Origin: Candidatus Eiseniibacteriota bacterium
GTDB lineage: Bacteria; Eisenbacteria; RBG-16-71-46; CAIMUX01
Length of the DNA stretch: 48,285 nucleotides
NCBI GenBank assembly: GCA_903844735.1
Contig: CAIMUX010000128.1
Coordinates: forward strand, 1-48,285
Direction: 5' to 3'
Numbering within the stretch: position 1 is the first letter of the stretch; each line of letters begins with the position of its first letter. Both the position numbers and the translations under genes were made by a program. This document shows, in pieces, positions 36,501 to 44,008 of the stretch. The notes beneath the pieces are model-generated. The model was not told the origin of the DNA, searched no databases, and saw only the letters and a list, made by a program, of their open reading frames with translations.

Positions 36501-37305
36501 CCAGGCCGACGGCCAGAAACCCCAGCCGACTGAGCAGAAACGGCGTGTCGAGAATGACGCGGGCATGGTTGTAGAACTCGACGCCGCGGTCGACTTTCAG
36601 CCAGGTCTCCGTCAGCCAACGTACCCCGGCGGGATCGACGAGCATGAGCAGACGGTTGATCCGCGGGTCCAGCCAAGACGGCGCCCACCCCCAGATAAAG
36701 AAGGCACAGAAGAGCACCGCCGCCATCGGTGCGAAAAACACGAGGATCGGTTTGCGTGTCCTCTCACCCACCGCAAACGTAGTGCCGGCGAAAAAGACGA
36801 TGGTGGGCAGACCGAAAGCGAGGGCCGGCCAGAGGTAGTTCCGCAGCGCAAACGGCCCCCGCACCTCGATCGCCTTGGGGTTCGGAAGGAGGTGGTTGAA
36901 GAAGACGGTGAGAAGGAGGTCCAGCGCCAAAACTCCGAGGAACGTCGTGAGGACCGACAGGAACTTGCCCCAGGCGTATTCCGCGGGCCGCAGGGGCGTG
37001 GCGTGGAGAACCTCGCCCACCTTCAGTTCGTCGTCCTGCATGATCGCCATCCCGGCCGCCACGGCAAGGAAGAACGAGTAGAAGAGAAAGACGATCATGG
37101 AGAGGAGCTTCGCGTTGTTGAACTCCGACGTGATCCAGGCCTTGGTTCCGCCGACGGAGCTGTCTCCCGAAGATATCCGGACCTCTCCCCGGGAGAGCCC
37201 CCACGCGGTCAGGGCGAGCATGATGATCAGGATCCAGATCAACGGCCGGGCCGTTTGCTGTTTCAGGTCATGCCGATAGACGAGACCGAGCCGGCGGAGG
37301 CTCAT
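33598..37305 (-). CDS. ABC-2 type permease fused to M1-family metallopeptidase
   Basis: A 1235-residue fusion. The N-terminal 650 residues contain two ABC-2-like permease halves. The first has LIWILIIMLALTAWG, MIVFLFYSFFLAVAAGMAI and GEVLHATPLRPAEYAWGKFL. The second has AMNTLTLLTCFLTLFYMVES then LFQVYYATPARTASILFGKV. A linker of about 100 residues between them is Ala/Glu-rich. The C-terminal part is an M1 aminopeptidase-like domain on the outer side: ITFSEGIGFLTKSD, zinc-binding HESAHQWWG near residue 978, and LSEGMAHFS supplying the third ligand Glu. The spacer between HESAH and that Glu is 19 residues, one more than in classical M1 enzymes. The ATPase gene lies directly upstream with an ATGA overlap. 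The fusion type is known, but its substrate is not. Confidence 0.9.
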   Translation of the reverse strand: MSLRRLGLVYRHDLKQQTARPLIWILIIMLALTAWGLSRGEVRISSGDSSVGGTKAWITSEFNNAKLLSMIVFLFYSFFLAVAAGMAIMQDDELKVGEVLHATPLRPAEYAWGKFLSVLTTFLGVLALDLLLTVFFNHLLPNPKAIEVRGPFALRNYLWPALAFGLPTIVFFAGTTFAVGERTRKPILVFFAPMAAVLFCAFFIWGWAPSWLDPRINRLLMLVDPAGVRWLTETWLKVDRGVEFYNHARVILDTPFLLSRLGFLAVGLGAVVLAGRHFAANLRGVTHRRAGRVIAGEDASAGESPEAEMPAGTARAGHLVRDASAGHESAAIDSLARALAEHDAVPGASALRSSVRLEIPATPPGLLLGMLHVLRFELRELKSQPGLYLFVPLILLQTLGTTLTAYGAFDTSVLVTPGTIAVRAMNTLTLLTCFLTLFYMVESLRRERNTGLFQVYYATPARTASILFGKVLANSVVGVTVALGTFVGGAIAILIQGKVALDLRPFLVTWGLLLVPTLIAWTSFVMLLFAATGNRYTTYGLALASMALTGWMQMRGKMTWVGNWDLWSTLGWSDLGTFELNRTALVLNRVAVLGLAVLFVAITVKIFPRRDRDATRTVHRLAPGAIARSVLRTLPYAMVPIVSLITLWVLVDRGFQGKAAEKQAKDYWKQNLATWKGVALPALTRVEVNLDLDPARRSFRTDGSYLLVNRSDKPLPRVPLTGGFHWEEIAWTMDGATYKPEDRTRLFVFTPPTPLAPGDTLRIGFTYHGRYPKGITKNGGGAPEFILPSGVVLTSFRPSFVPVLGYMEEIGVEKDNRYEPRVYPDDFYEGITKPAFGTGTPYTTKVTVNTPEAYTANSVGMKTAETVTNGRRTVTWESDQGVRFFNVVAGRWKEERGEGSSVFYHPSHRYNVGEMRLGLESARRYYSEWFLPYPWKDLKLSEFPALAQYAQGFPTDITFSEGIGFLTKSDKKGEAAFVITAHESAHQWWGNILTPGDGPGAEILSEGMAHFSTALLLDQVKGPVGRIEFFKRIESSYCDARQVDSERPLVKIDGSKPGDESVMYDKGGWVFWMLLHRMGREPMLAGCRHFIEMYKDGPDYPVLQDFTREMRPFAPDTTAYDAFVRQWFFEVKMPEYSLDGAQRAQGGAGSWSASARLRNTGAGTMPVEVAAVAGDRFAKDGSASPDYREARVTVEPGAGEEREVVIACGFKPERLVVDPDALVLQLRRKAAVAGL

Positions 37306-38207
37306 GACCGACCTCCGGCGGGGGCGCTTCCCCCATTCGCCCCCGTGCGCATCATCACGAGGTAGGCGTCTTCCAGCGTCGGCGTCACCGGCAGGAACCC
37401 TTCCGGTGCTTCCCCCTGTGGCTCATAGACACGAACGCGGTTGCGACCCTCCACGAGAATGGCCTGGGTCACGCACCGGCCCGCGTGCAGCTCATCCAGC
37501 CCGGCCGGGGTGGTCTCCCCTTCGAAGATCATCCCCTCGATCGCCGCACGGGCTCGAGAGGGCGAGGTCTCCGCCACCAACCGCCCCTGCCGGATCACGG
37601 CGAAGCGCGGGCAGAGAACACCGACATCTTCCACGATGTGGGTAGACAGCAGAACAATCCGGTCCTCGGCCAATTCGGCGAGGATCCGATAGAGGCGCAG
37701 ACGCTCCTCGGGGTCGAGGCCGGCGGTCGGCTCGTCCACGATGATGAGCCGTGGCGCCCCGGCGATCGCCTGGGCAATGCCGAGCCGCTGCCGCATCCCG
37801 CCCGAGTACGACTTCACGCGACGGCGGGCCGCGAAGGTGAGATTCACCCGTTCCAGGAGCGACGCACACAGCGCCTTCATGCCACCTGGCGAGTTCACGC
37901 CCTTCAGATGGAGAAGGTAGGCCAGCATCTGCTCGCCGGTGAGGTGCGGATAGAAGCCGAACTCCTGCGGCAGGTATCCAAGCTGCTCCCAGGCGCGCTC
38001 GGGACGGCCGAGGATGTCTTCACCGTCCAGTGTCACGTCACCGGAGGTCGCCTCGAGCAGCCCGGCCACGATCCGCATGAGCGTGGTCTTGCCCGCGCCG
38101 TTGGGGCCGAGCAGACCGAACATCCCATTCCCGATTTCGAGACGGATCCCCTGCAGCGCGGCCACGGGGCCGGGATAGACCTTCACCAGGTCGCGGATGA
38201 CGAGCAT
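37302..38207 (-). CDS. ABC transporter ATP-binding protein partner of the permease-peptidase
   Basis: A 301-residue ATPase of the CcmA/DrrA type. Walker A is LLGPNGAGKTT, the Q-loop is GYLPQEFGFYPHLT, the signature is SYSGGMRQRLG, Walker B is LIIVDEPTAGLDPEE, and the switch His is in LLSTHIVED. The C-terminal 70 residues form the small extra domain usual for ABC-2 systems and end VTPTLEDAYLVMM. GGGGAGG precedes the ATG. The end overlaps the permease-peptidase gene by four bases, so the two form one transporter. The 206 bp between this gene and the crp/fnr-type gene hold nothing recognisable. Confidence 0.93.
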   Translation of the reverse strand: MLVIRDLVKVYPGPVAALQGIRLEIGNGMFGLLGPNGAGKTTLMRIVAGLLEATSGDVTLDGEDILGRPERAWEQLGYLPQEFGFYPHLTGEQMLAYLLHLKGVNSPGGMKALCASLLERVNLTFAARRRVKSYSGGMRQRLGIAQAIAGAPRLIIVDEPTAGLDPEERLRLYRILAELAEDRIVLLSTHIVEDVGVLCPRFAVIRQGRLVAETSPSRARAAIEGMIFEGETTPAGLDELHAGRCVTQAILVEGRNRVRVYEPQGEAPEGFLPVTPTLEDAYLVMMRTGANGGSAPAGGRS

Positions 38208-38413
38208 GGCACCTCCCCAGAAGAGCTTTTCAGATGGACCGGGACCCTAGCGGTCCGCGGGACGAAGGAAAAATACGAAGGCGCGCCCCTGTGGGTTGCC
38301 CTGAACGCCTGCCCAAGTCCCAGCCGGAAACCCCCGCCGGGGAGCGCTGCCGGGAAACCCCTCCAAAGGCCCGTCCGAACGCCGGTGAGCCCCATCGACA
38401 TGGCGCGCTCTGC

Positions 38414-39109
38414 CTACCCCAGCTTGCGCATCCCCTCGGCCAGAGCCCGCAACGCGCCCCGGTCGTGGAGCACGATCGCACGAGGGCCGTCCGTGGCCGC
38501 AATCTTTTCGCGAGACAGACGGCCGAGGATCCTCGACAGGGTCTCCGGGATCGTCCCGATCAGCGCGGCAAGCTGCGTCTTCGGCATATCCAGCACCACC
38601 CGATCCGCACCTTGCTGCCGCTCTGAGAGCAGGAGCAGAAACGCCGCCAGGCGCCCCGGCACCTCGCGGAGCGTGAGCGATTCGACAAGTCCCGCCAACC
38701 GGCGCAGCCTTCGCGATAGCAGCGTTACCAGAGCCAAGGCGAAATCCGGATCGCGGCGGATCTCGTCGATCAAGCCGGCGCGGGGGATAAACAGCGTCGT
38801 GGTGGGCTCCATCGCCTCGGCGGTGGCCGGGTACGGAACGTCTTCGAACGCCGCCGCCTCGCCGAACGGCTCCCCCGGGCCCCAGATGTGGAGAATCTGC
38901 TCCTTTCCCTCTGGCCCCAGTTTGTACACCCGGACCCGTCCGGTGCGAACGACATGGAGTCCGACGGACGAATCCCCTTCGGAGAAGACCGTCGCCCCGG
39001 CGGCGTAGTTGCGCCGAACCGCCAGCGCCGCCAGCGTCTCGATGTGGCGCCGGGCCAGCCCCTCGAAGGCAACCACCCCGCGCAACGCGGACAGCTTCGT
39101 CGTGCCCAT
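38414..39109 (-). CDS. Crp/Fnr-family transcriptional regulator
   Basis: A 231-residue regulator with a cyclic-nucleotide-binding-type beta roll (YAAGATVFSEGDSSVGLHVV, VRVYKLGPEGKEQILHIWGPGEPFGEAAAF), a dimer helix (ALVTLLSRRLRRLAGLVESL) and a winged helix with MPKTQLAALIGTIPETLSRI then LGRLSREKIA. No N-terminal Cys cluster is present, so it is not an oxygen-sensing Fnr. The Glu-Ala of the roll (GEAAAF) is kept, but the cAMP Arg-Ser pair is not evident, so the ligand is open. The ATG at 39109 has GGAGG six bases upstream. It lies 85 bp after livF on the same strand and may be the last gene of that operon or regulate it. Confidence 0.9.
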   Translation of the reverse strand: MGTTKLSALRGVVAFEGLARRHIETLAALAVRRNYAAGATVFSEGDSSVGLHVVRTGRVRVYKLGPEGKEQILHIWGPGEPFGEAAAFEDVPYPATAEAMEPTTTLFIPRAGLIDEIRRDPDFALALVTLLSRRLRRLAGLVESLTLREVPGRLAAFLLLLSERQQGADRVVLDMPKTQLAALIGTIPETLSRILGRLSREKIAATDGPRAIVLHDRGALRALAEGMRKLG

Positions 39110-39194
39110 GCGAACCTCCCCCAGTCGACACGACCCCACCCAGGGCGCCCAGGCCGCGCGGATCCCGCCGCTGGTCATGCCCGGGCACACATCC

Positions 39195-39899
39195 TCAGAC
39201 GCCGAGATAAGCCTCACGCACCCGCGGATCCGCGGCAATCTGCTTGGCGGGACCCGAGATCGTGGTGTAACCGACCTCCAGGACATACGCAAAATCGGCG
39301 ATGTCGAGCGCCTCGGCGGCGTTCTGCTCAACGAGGAGAACGGTGGTGCCCTTGCGGTTGATCTCAACGATCTTCTCGAAGATCTCTTCGACGAGCACCG
39401 GGGCCAGTCCCATCGAGGGCTCATCAAGAAGAAGGAGGCTGCCGCCCGTGACCATCGCGCGGCCGACCGCCAGCATCTGCTGCTCGCCGCCGGAGAGCGT
39501 GCCGCCGAGCTGGGAGGCACGCTCCTTGATCCGAGGGAAGAAAAAGAAGACCTCTTCCATGCGCCGAGCCACTTGCTTCTTGTCCTTGATCGTCCAGCCG
39601 GCGAGCTCGAGGTTCTCCCGGGCCGTCAACGTAGGAAAGATCCTCCGCCCCTCGGGCACGTGCGAGATGCCCAGCGGCACGAGCCGGTGCGCTTCCATAT
39701 TGGTGATCTCTTTCCCCTGGAAAAACACCGTACCGCCCGTGGTCTTCTCCAGACCGCTCACCGCCCGCAGGGTCGTGGTCTTGCCGGCGCCGTTCGCGCC
39801 GATGAGGGTAACGATCTTCCCGGAGGGAACCTCGAACGAGACGTCCTTGATCGCCTCAATGCAGCCGTAGCTGACCTTGAGGTTCTTGACACTCAGCAT
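39195..39899 (-). CDS. livF: Branched-chain amino acid-type ABC transporter ATPase LivF
   Basis: A 234-residue ATPase of the LivF type. It opens MLSVKNLKVSYGCIEAIKDV. Walker A is LIGANGAGKTTTLRAVSG, the Q-loop region has GISHVPEGRRIFPTLTAREN, the signature is TLSGGEQQMLAVGRAM, Walker B is LLLLDEPSMGLAP, and the end is AADPRVREAYLGV. Length and all signature blocks are standard. It pairs with LivG to power import by the LivHM channel. It follows livG after 72 bp. Confidence 0.95.
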   Translation of the reverse strand: MLSVKNLKVSYGCIEAIKDVSFEVPSGKIVTLIGANGAGKTTTLRAVSGLEKTTGGTVFFQGKEITNMEAHRLVPLGISHVPEGRRIFPTLTARENLELAGWTIKDKKQVARRMEEVFFFFPRIKERASQLGGTLSGGEQQMLAVGRAMVTGGSLLLLDEPSMGLAPVLVEEIFEKIVEINRKGTTVLLVEQNAAEALDIADFAYVLEVGYTTISGPAKQIAADPRVREAYLGV

Positions 39900-39971
39900 G
39901 CCAACCGCCCTATCCCGAGGACGCCGTGGGGTGTGACAGCGGAAACCGAGACCTGCCTGGTGCCCATCAGC

Positions 39972-40742
39972 TCACGCACCCCTCCTGCCGAGATAGGCCT
40001 CAAGCACCTTAGGGTCTCGGCCGACCTCTGCCGGAATGCCCTCGGCGATCGTCTCGCCGAAGTCGATGACCTTGATGCGCTCGCAGATGCCCATGACCAC
40101 CTTCATGTGATGCTCGATGAGAAACACCGTGACCTTGAAATCGTCACGCACCCGCTTGATCAGCTCCATCAGGTCGGCGACCTCCTTGGGGTTCATGCCG
40201 GCGGCGGGCTCGTCGAGGAGGATGAGCTTGGGTTTCGTGGCGAGGGCCCGCACGATCTCCAGGCGGCGGAGCTCGCCATAGGGAAGGTTCTTGGCCTGCT
40301 CCTCGGCCCGGCCTCCCAGGTGCATGATATCGAGGAGCCGCATCGCCTCGTCACGCACTTCACGCTCCTCCCGGACGAAGCTCGGGAGACGGAGCAGGGA
40401 GCTGACCAGGCCGGAGCGCACCCGGAAATGCCGGGCGACCCTGACGTTGTCCAGGACCGTCATGTTGCCGAAAATGCGCAGATTCTGAAATGTTCGCGCG
40501 ATGCCTTGGTGCACGATACGGAACGGCTTGTGGCCGGTGATCTCCCGATCCTGGAAAAAGACCCGGCCCTCGGTCGGGCGGTAGATACCGGTGATGAGGT
40601 TAAAGGCCGTCGTCTTGCCGGAGCCGTTCGGGCCGATGAGGCCGTAGATCACGCCCTCGGGAACGTCGAAATTGAAGTTCGACACGGCCTTCAGACCACC
40701 GAAGTAGTGCGACATGCCCTGGATGGAGAGCAGCACGCTCAT
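39972..40742 (-). CDS. livG: Branched-chain amino acid-type ABC transporter ATPase LivG
   Basis: A 256-residue ATPase of the LivG type. Blocks in order are MSHYFGGLKAVSNFNFDVPE, Walker A LIGPNGSGKTTAFNLITG, GIARTFQNLRIFGNMTVLDN, the LivG-specific insertion with long helices, signature NLPYGELRRLEIVRALAT, Walker B LILLDEPAAGMNP, and FLIEHHMKVVMGICERI. The signature is LPYGE, as is usual for this family. The ATG overlaps the livM stop by four bases (ATGA). The frame stays open far upstream inside livM, but that part is a shadow of livM. Confidence 0.95.
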   Translation of the reverse strand: MSVLLSIQGMSHYFGGLKAVSNFNFDVPEGVIYGLIGPNGSGKTTAFNLITGIYRPTEGRVFFQDREITGHKPFRIVHQGIARTFQNLRIFGNMTVLDNVRVARHFRVRSGLVSSLLRLPSFVREEREVRDEAMRLLDIMHLGGRAEEQAKNLPYGELRRLEIVRALATKPKLILLDEPAAGMNPKEVADLMELIKRVRDDFKVTVFLIEHHMKVVMGICERIKVIDFGETIAEGIPAEVGRDPKVLEAYLGRRGA

Positions 40743-41812
40743 TTCTTTCTCTCGTCGATGACGAGGAGTTTCGCCTCGCGCATCCCCATGAGGCCATCGG
40801 TGCGAAAGAGCATGACGAGGATGAGGAGCAGCGCGTAGATGACCATCGTCCACTCCGTGCCGACGGGAATCCCGACCCGATCCCTGAGCTGGTCGATGCC
40901 GACGCGCAGAGCCTCCGTGAGGAAGGTGAGGAAGAACGCCGCGATGATCGAGCCCGTCAGGGAGCCCATGCCGCCGGCGTAGACCATGATGAGGACCAGG
41001 GCCGAGGCGTAGAAGCCGTACTGCGTCGGGTGCGCGATCTGCAGGAGGTGGGCCAACAGGCCTCCGGCGACGCCCGCGAAGAAGGCGCCGATGGCAAAGC
41101 CCATCACCTTGCCGCGGGTCGTGTTCACGCCCGCGAGTTCCGCCGCCATCTCGTTCTCGCGGATGGAGAGCAGAGCCCTCCCGTAGGAAGACTGCACCAG
41201 ATTGCGCAACGCCACGATGGTCAAGAACGTGAAAACGAAGATATTGGTGAAGTTCGAGAACTTCGGGATCCCGAGCAGGCCGCGGGGGCCGCCGACGACA
41301 CTGATGTTGTTGAGAATCGTCCGGATGATCTCGCCAAATCCGAGCGTGACAATGGCGAGGTAGTCGCCCTTCAGACGGAGCGAGGGGAACCCGATGAGGA
41401 AGCCCACGACGGCCGCGGCGAGGCCGCCGACGATGATGGCGATCACGAACACGATGTTGCCGCCGATCGACGCGACCTGCTCGGAGGTATACATGAAGAT
41501 CAGCGTCGTGATCGAACCCGAGACATAAGCGCCTACCGCCGCGAAGCCCATGTGTCCAAGAGAAAACTGGCCCGCGATTCCGTTGATGAGGTTGAGGCTC
41601 ACCGCCAGGATGACGAAGACGAGCGAACGGTTGATGATGATCATGAAGTAACCGTTCAGGATGCCGGTCCTGCTCAGCAACTGAATGACAGCGTACAACA
41701 GCACAGCAACGGTCAGCAGGCGCGGTAGTGGGAGATTCCCGCGGCGAGATCGCCACGCGCTTAGGGCGAACGCGACGACGGTCACCAGGCGGGATGATCG
41801 GAGATTGCCCAT
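40739..41812 (-). CDS. livM: Branched-chain amino acid-type ABC transporter permease LivM
   Basis: A 357-residue permease with about ten helices. Family blocks are SLNLINGIAGQFSLGHMGFA, YLAIVTLGFGEIIRTILNN, LLSIRENEMAAELAGVNTTR (the coupling loop for the ATPases), and YAGGMGSLTGSIIAAFFLTF. The C-terminus is short. It forms the channel with LivH. The start is 10 bp after the livH stop, and the end overlaps livG. Confidence 0.95.
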   Translation of the reverse strand: MGNLRSSRLVTVVAFALSAWRSRRGNLPLPRLLTVAVLLYAVIQLLSRTGILNGYFMIIINRSLVFVILAVSLNLINGIAGQFSLGHMGFAAVGAYVSGSITTLIFMYTSEQVASIGGNIVFVIAIIVGGLAAAVVGFLIGFPSLRLKGDYLAIVTLGFGEIIRTILNNISVVGGPRGLLGIPKFSNFTNIFVFTFLTIVALRNLVQSSYGRALLSIRENEMAAELAGVNTTRGKVMGFAIGAFFAGVAGGLLAHLLQIAHPTQYGFYASALVLIMVYAGGMGSLTGSIIAAFFLTFLTEALRVGIDQLRDRVGIPVGTEWTMVIYALLLILVMLFRTDGLMGMREAKLLVIDERKK

Positions 41813-41822
41813 GCCGCTCTCC

Positions 41823-42731
41823 TCAGATCTTATCGGCGGTCTTCTCGCCCAGCAGACCGGTCGGCCGCACGAGGAGAACCAGGATGAGTATCACGAAGGC
41901 GATCCCCTCGCCGAGGAGAGAGTTGTAGGAGGTGGCGAAGGTCTCGGCGAGGCCCATGATGTAGGCGCCGAGAACGGCGCCCGGAATGTTGCCGATCCCC
42001 CCGAGGACAGCCGCGATGAACGCCTTGATCCCGGGGAGAATGCCCATGTAGGGCTGGATCCGCGGGTAGGTCATTCCCGCAAGGAGCCCGGCCGCACCGG
42101 CGAAAGCGCCCCCGATCAGAAAGGTCGCGGAGATGATCTTCTCCACGTCGATGCCCATGAGCCTGGCCGCGTCCTTGTCCTGGGACACGGCGCGCATCGC
42201 CTTCCCGAGGGCCGTGCGCCGGATGAGCAGGGTGAGCCCGACCATGAGGACGGCTGCGACGGTGATGTCGATGACCACGTAGTTCGAGATCTCGGCGGAC
42301 CCGACCGTGAACATCCGCTTCGGGATGATCTCGGGAAAACCGCGCGGGTTGGGGCCGATGACCGGAAGGGCTGAGAACAGGTATTCAAGGAACATCGAGA
42401 CCCCGATGGCGGTCACCAGTGAGGAAAGCCGGGGCTTGTAGCGCAGAGGTTTGTAGGCCAGCCGGTTCGCGAGCTGGGCGATGGCGGCGGAGGCGGCCAT
42501 GGCCAGAATGAGCACGACAAACGCGAGCACACCGCCGGACCCGAGGTAGGCGTTGAAGAGGTAAAACGCCCCGTAGGCGGCGAAGGCGCCGACCATGTAG
42601 AAGTCGCCGTGGGCAAAGTTGATCAACCTGACGATGCCGTAGACCATGGTGTAGCCGAGGGCGATGAGCGCGTAGATCGACCCGAGCTGAAGGCCGTTGA
42701 CGATCTGCTGGGCGTTGATGACGGAATCCAT
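41823..42731 (-). CDS. livH: Branched-chain amino acid-type ABC transporter permease LivH
   Basis: A 302-residue permease with eight or so helices. Family blocks are NGLQLGSIYALIALGYTMVY, LINFAHGDFYMVGAF, MRAVSQDKDAARLMGIDVEK (coupling loop), and FIAAVLGGIGNIPGAVLGAY. An insertion of about 15 residues (NPRGFPEIIPKRMFTVG) lies between helices, as in many LivH proteins. AGAGGGG precedes the ATG. It lies 131 bp after livK. Confidence 0.95.
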   Translation of the reverse strand: MDSVINAQQIVNGLQLGSIYALIALGYTMVYGIVRLINFAHGDFYMVGAFAAYGAFYLFNAYLGSGGVLAFVVLILAMAASAAIAQLANRLAYKPLRYKPRLSSLVTAIGVSMFLEYLFSALPVIGPNPRGFPEIIPKRMFTVGSAEISNYVVIDITVAAVLMVGLTLLIRRTALGKAMRAVSQDKDAARLMGIDVEKIISATFLIGGAFAGAAGLLAGMTYPRIQPYMGILPGIKAFIAAVLGGIGNIPGAVLGAYIMGLAETFATSYNSLLGEGIAFVILILVLLVRPTGLLGEKTADKI

Positions 42732-42862
42732 GTGAACCCCTCTGGGAGCTCGGGGGCATAAAAACCCGTTCCCGAGCCGCGTGCCGCGGGCCGGCCCGCA
42801 CGAATCATGAGCGTTCTGCTACGATACCGGGGCCGCCGGCATCCACGGCTTCTCGCTTGCCC

Positions 42863-43990
42863 CTACGGATAAACCGTGGTGCGGTAGACTTGCTCCCCGC
42901 CCTTGATCTCGATGATGACCGCGGACTTCACCGGGTTTCGGTTCGCGTCGAACTTGACCCGGCCGGAGACGACTTCCAAGTCCGTGCTCGCAAGGGCATT
43001 CTTGATCGCGGCGCCGTCGGCCGTGCCGGCGGTCTTCACCGCGTTCAACATGATGTAGGTGGCGTCGTAGGCGAGGGCGGCGAGGGCGTCCGGATCGGCA
43101 TTGTACTTCGCCTTGAACTTGGCAACGAAGTCCTTGACGATCGGCCGGATGTCATCCTTCGAGTAGTGGTTGGTGAAGAACGTGCCCTCCACGGCCGCGC
43201 CGCCGATCTTCGTGAGCTCGGGCGAGTCCCAACCGTCCCCGCCGACCATCGGGCCCTTGAAGCCGAGTTCCCGCGCCTGCCGGGCGATGAGGGCGACGTC
43301 GTTGTAGTAGTCAGAGCAGTAGATGACATCGGGCTCGGCACGGACCATCTTCGTGAGCTGGGCCTTGAAGTCCGTGGTGCCGGTCGCATGCCCCTCGAAG
43401 GCTACGACAGAACCGCCGAGTTCCGTGAACTTCGTCCGGAAAAACTCGGCCAGGCCCTTGGGGTAATCATTACCGACGTCGAAGATAACCGCGGCCGTCT
43501 TCGCCTGCAGGTCAGAATAGGAGAACGCGGCGCCGACCGTACCCTGGAAAGGATCTATGAAGCAGGCCCGGAAGATGTAGTCGCCGACGTCGGTGACCTT
43601 GGGGTTGGTCGAGGCTGTGCTGATCATCGGGATCTTGTAGCTCTGGCAGATCGGGGCGCCGGCAAGGGACACCTTGGACATGACGGTGCCGACGATGGCG
43701 GAGACCCCGTCCTGCTGGATGAGTTTCGTGTAGACCGTCGCGCCCTCGGCGGGATCGCCTTTGTCGTCGGCGAAAGCCAGACGGATCTGCTTGCCGAGGA
43801 CCCCACCCTGAACGTTCCACTCCGCGACCGCCATCTCGATCCCTTGCTTGGTGGAGGCGCCGAAGGTGGCGGCCTCACCGGTGACAGGGCCGACACCACC
43901 CAGCTTGAATACCGGGGGGCCGCCGGAACACGACAGGAAGATCCCTCCCACGATGACTGCCGGGACCATGATCGAGGCGAACCGTTTCAT
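42863..43990 (-). CDS. livK: Branched-chain amino acid-type ABC transporter substrate-binding lipoprotein
   Basis: A 375-residue binding protein (type I periplasmic fold, Leu/Ile/Val family) with a lipoprotein signal and lipobox LSC (Cys21). Family blocks are VFKLGGVGPVTGEAATFGAS, IEMAVAEWNVQGGVLGKQIR, FADDKGDPAEGATVYTKLIQ, AIVGTVMSKVSLAGAPIC, PMISTASTNPKVTD, and YIFRACFIDPFQGTVGAAF. A lipid anchor is more usual in Gram-positives but occurs in diderms. AGGAGG precedes the ATG. The ligand could be branched-chain amino acids or another small amide or amino acid. The gene starts only 18 bp after the secreted protein at 44009-45919. Confidence 0.92.
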   Translation of the reverse strand: MKRFASIMVPAVIVGGIFLSCSGGPPVFKLGGVGPVTGEAATFGASTKQGIEMAVAEWNVQGGVLGKQIRLAFADDKGDPAEGATVYTKLIQQDGVSAIVGTVMSKVSLAGAPICQSYKIPMISTASTNPKVTDVGDYIFRACFIDPFQGTVGAAFSYSDLQAKTAAVIFDVGNDYPKGLAEFFRTKFTELGGSVVAFEGHATGTTDFKAQLTKMVRAEPDVIYCSDYYNDVALIARQARELGFKGPMVGGDGWDSPELTKIGGAAVEGTFFTNHYSKDDIRPIVKDFVAKFKAKYNADPDALAALAYDATYIMLNAVKTAGTADGAAIKNALASTDLEVVSGRVKFDANRNPVKSAVIIEIKGGEQVYRTTVYP

Positions 43991-44008
43991 GCGACCTCCT
44001 GACTCCTC

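Noticed and set aside
39009-40838. Long + strand frame opposite livF and livG
   Set aside because: It is antisense to two unmistakable ABC ATPases and is open because of high GC content.
42786-42799. GCGGGCCGGCCCGC palindrome between livK and livH as a terminator
   Set aside because: It has no loop and no T tract, and lies inside an otherwise continuous operon.
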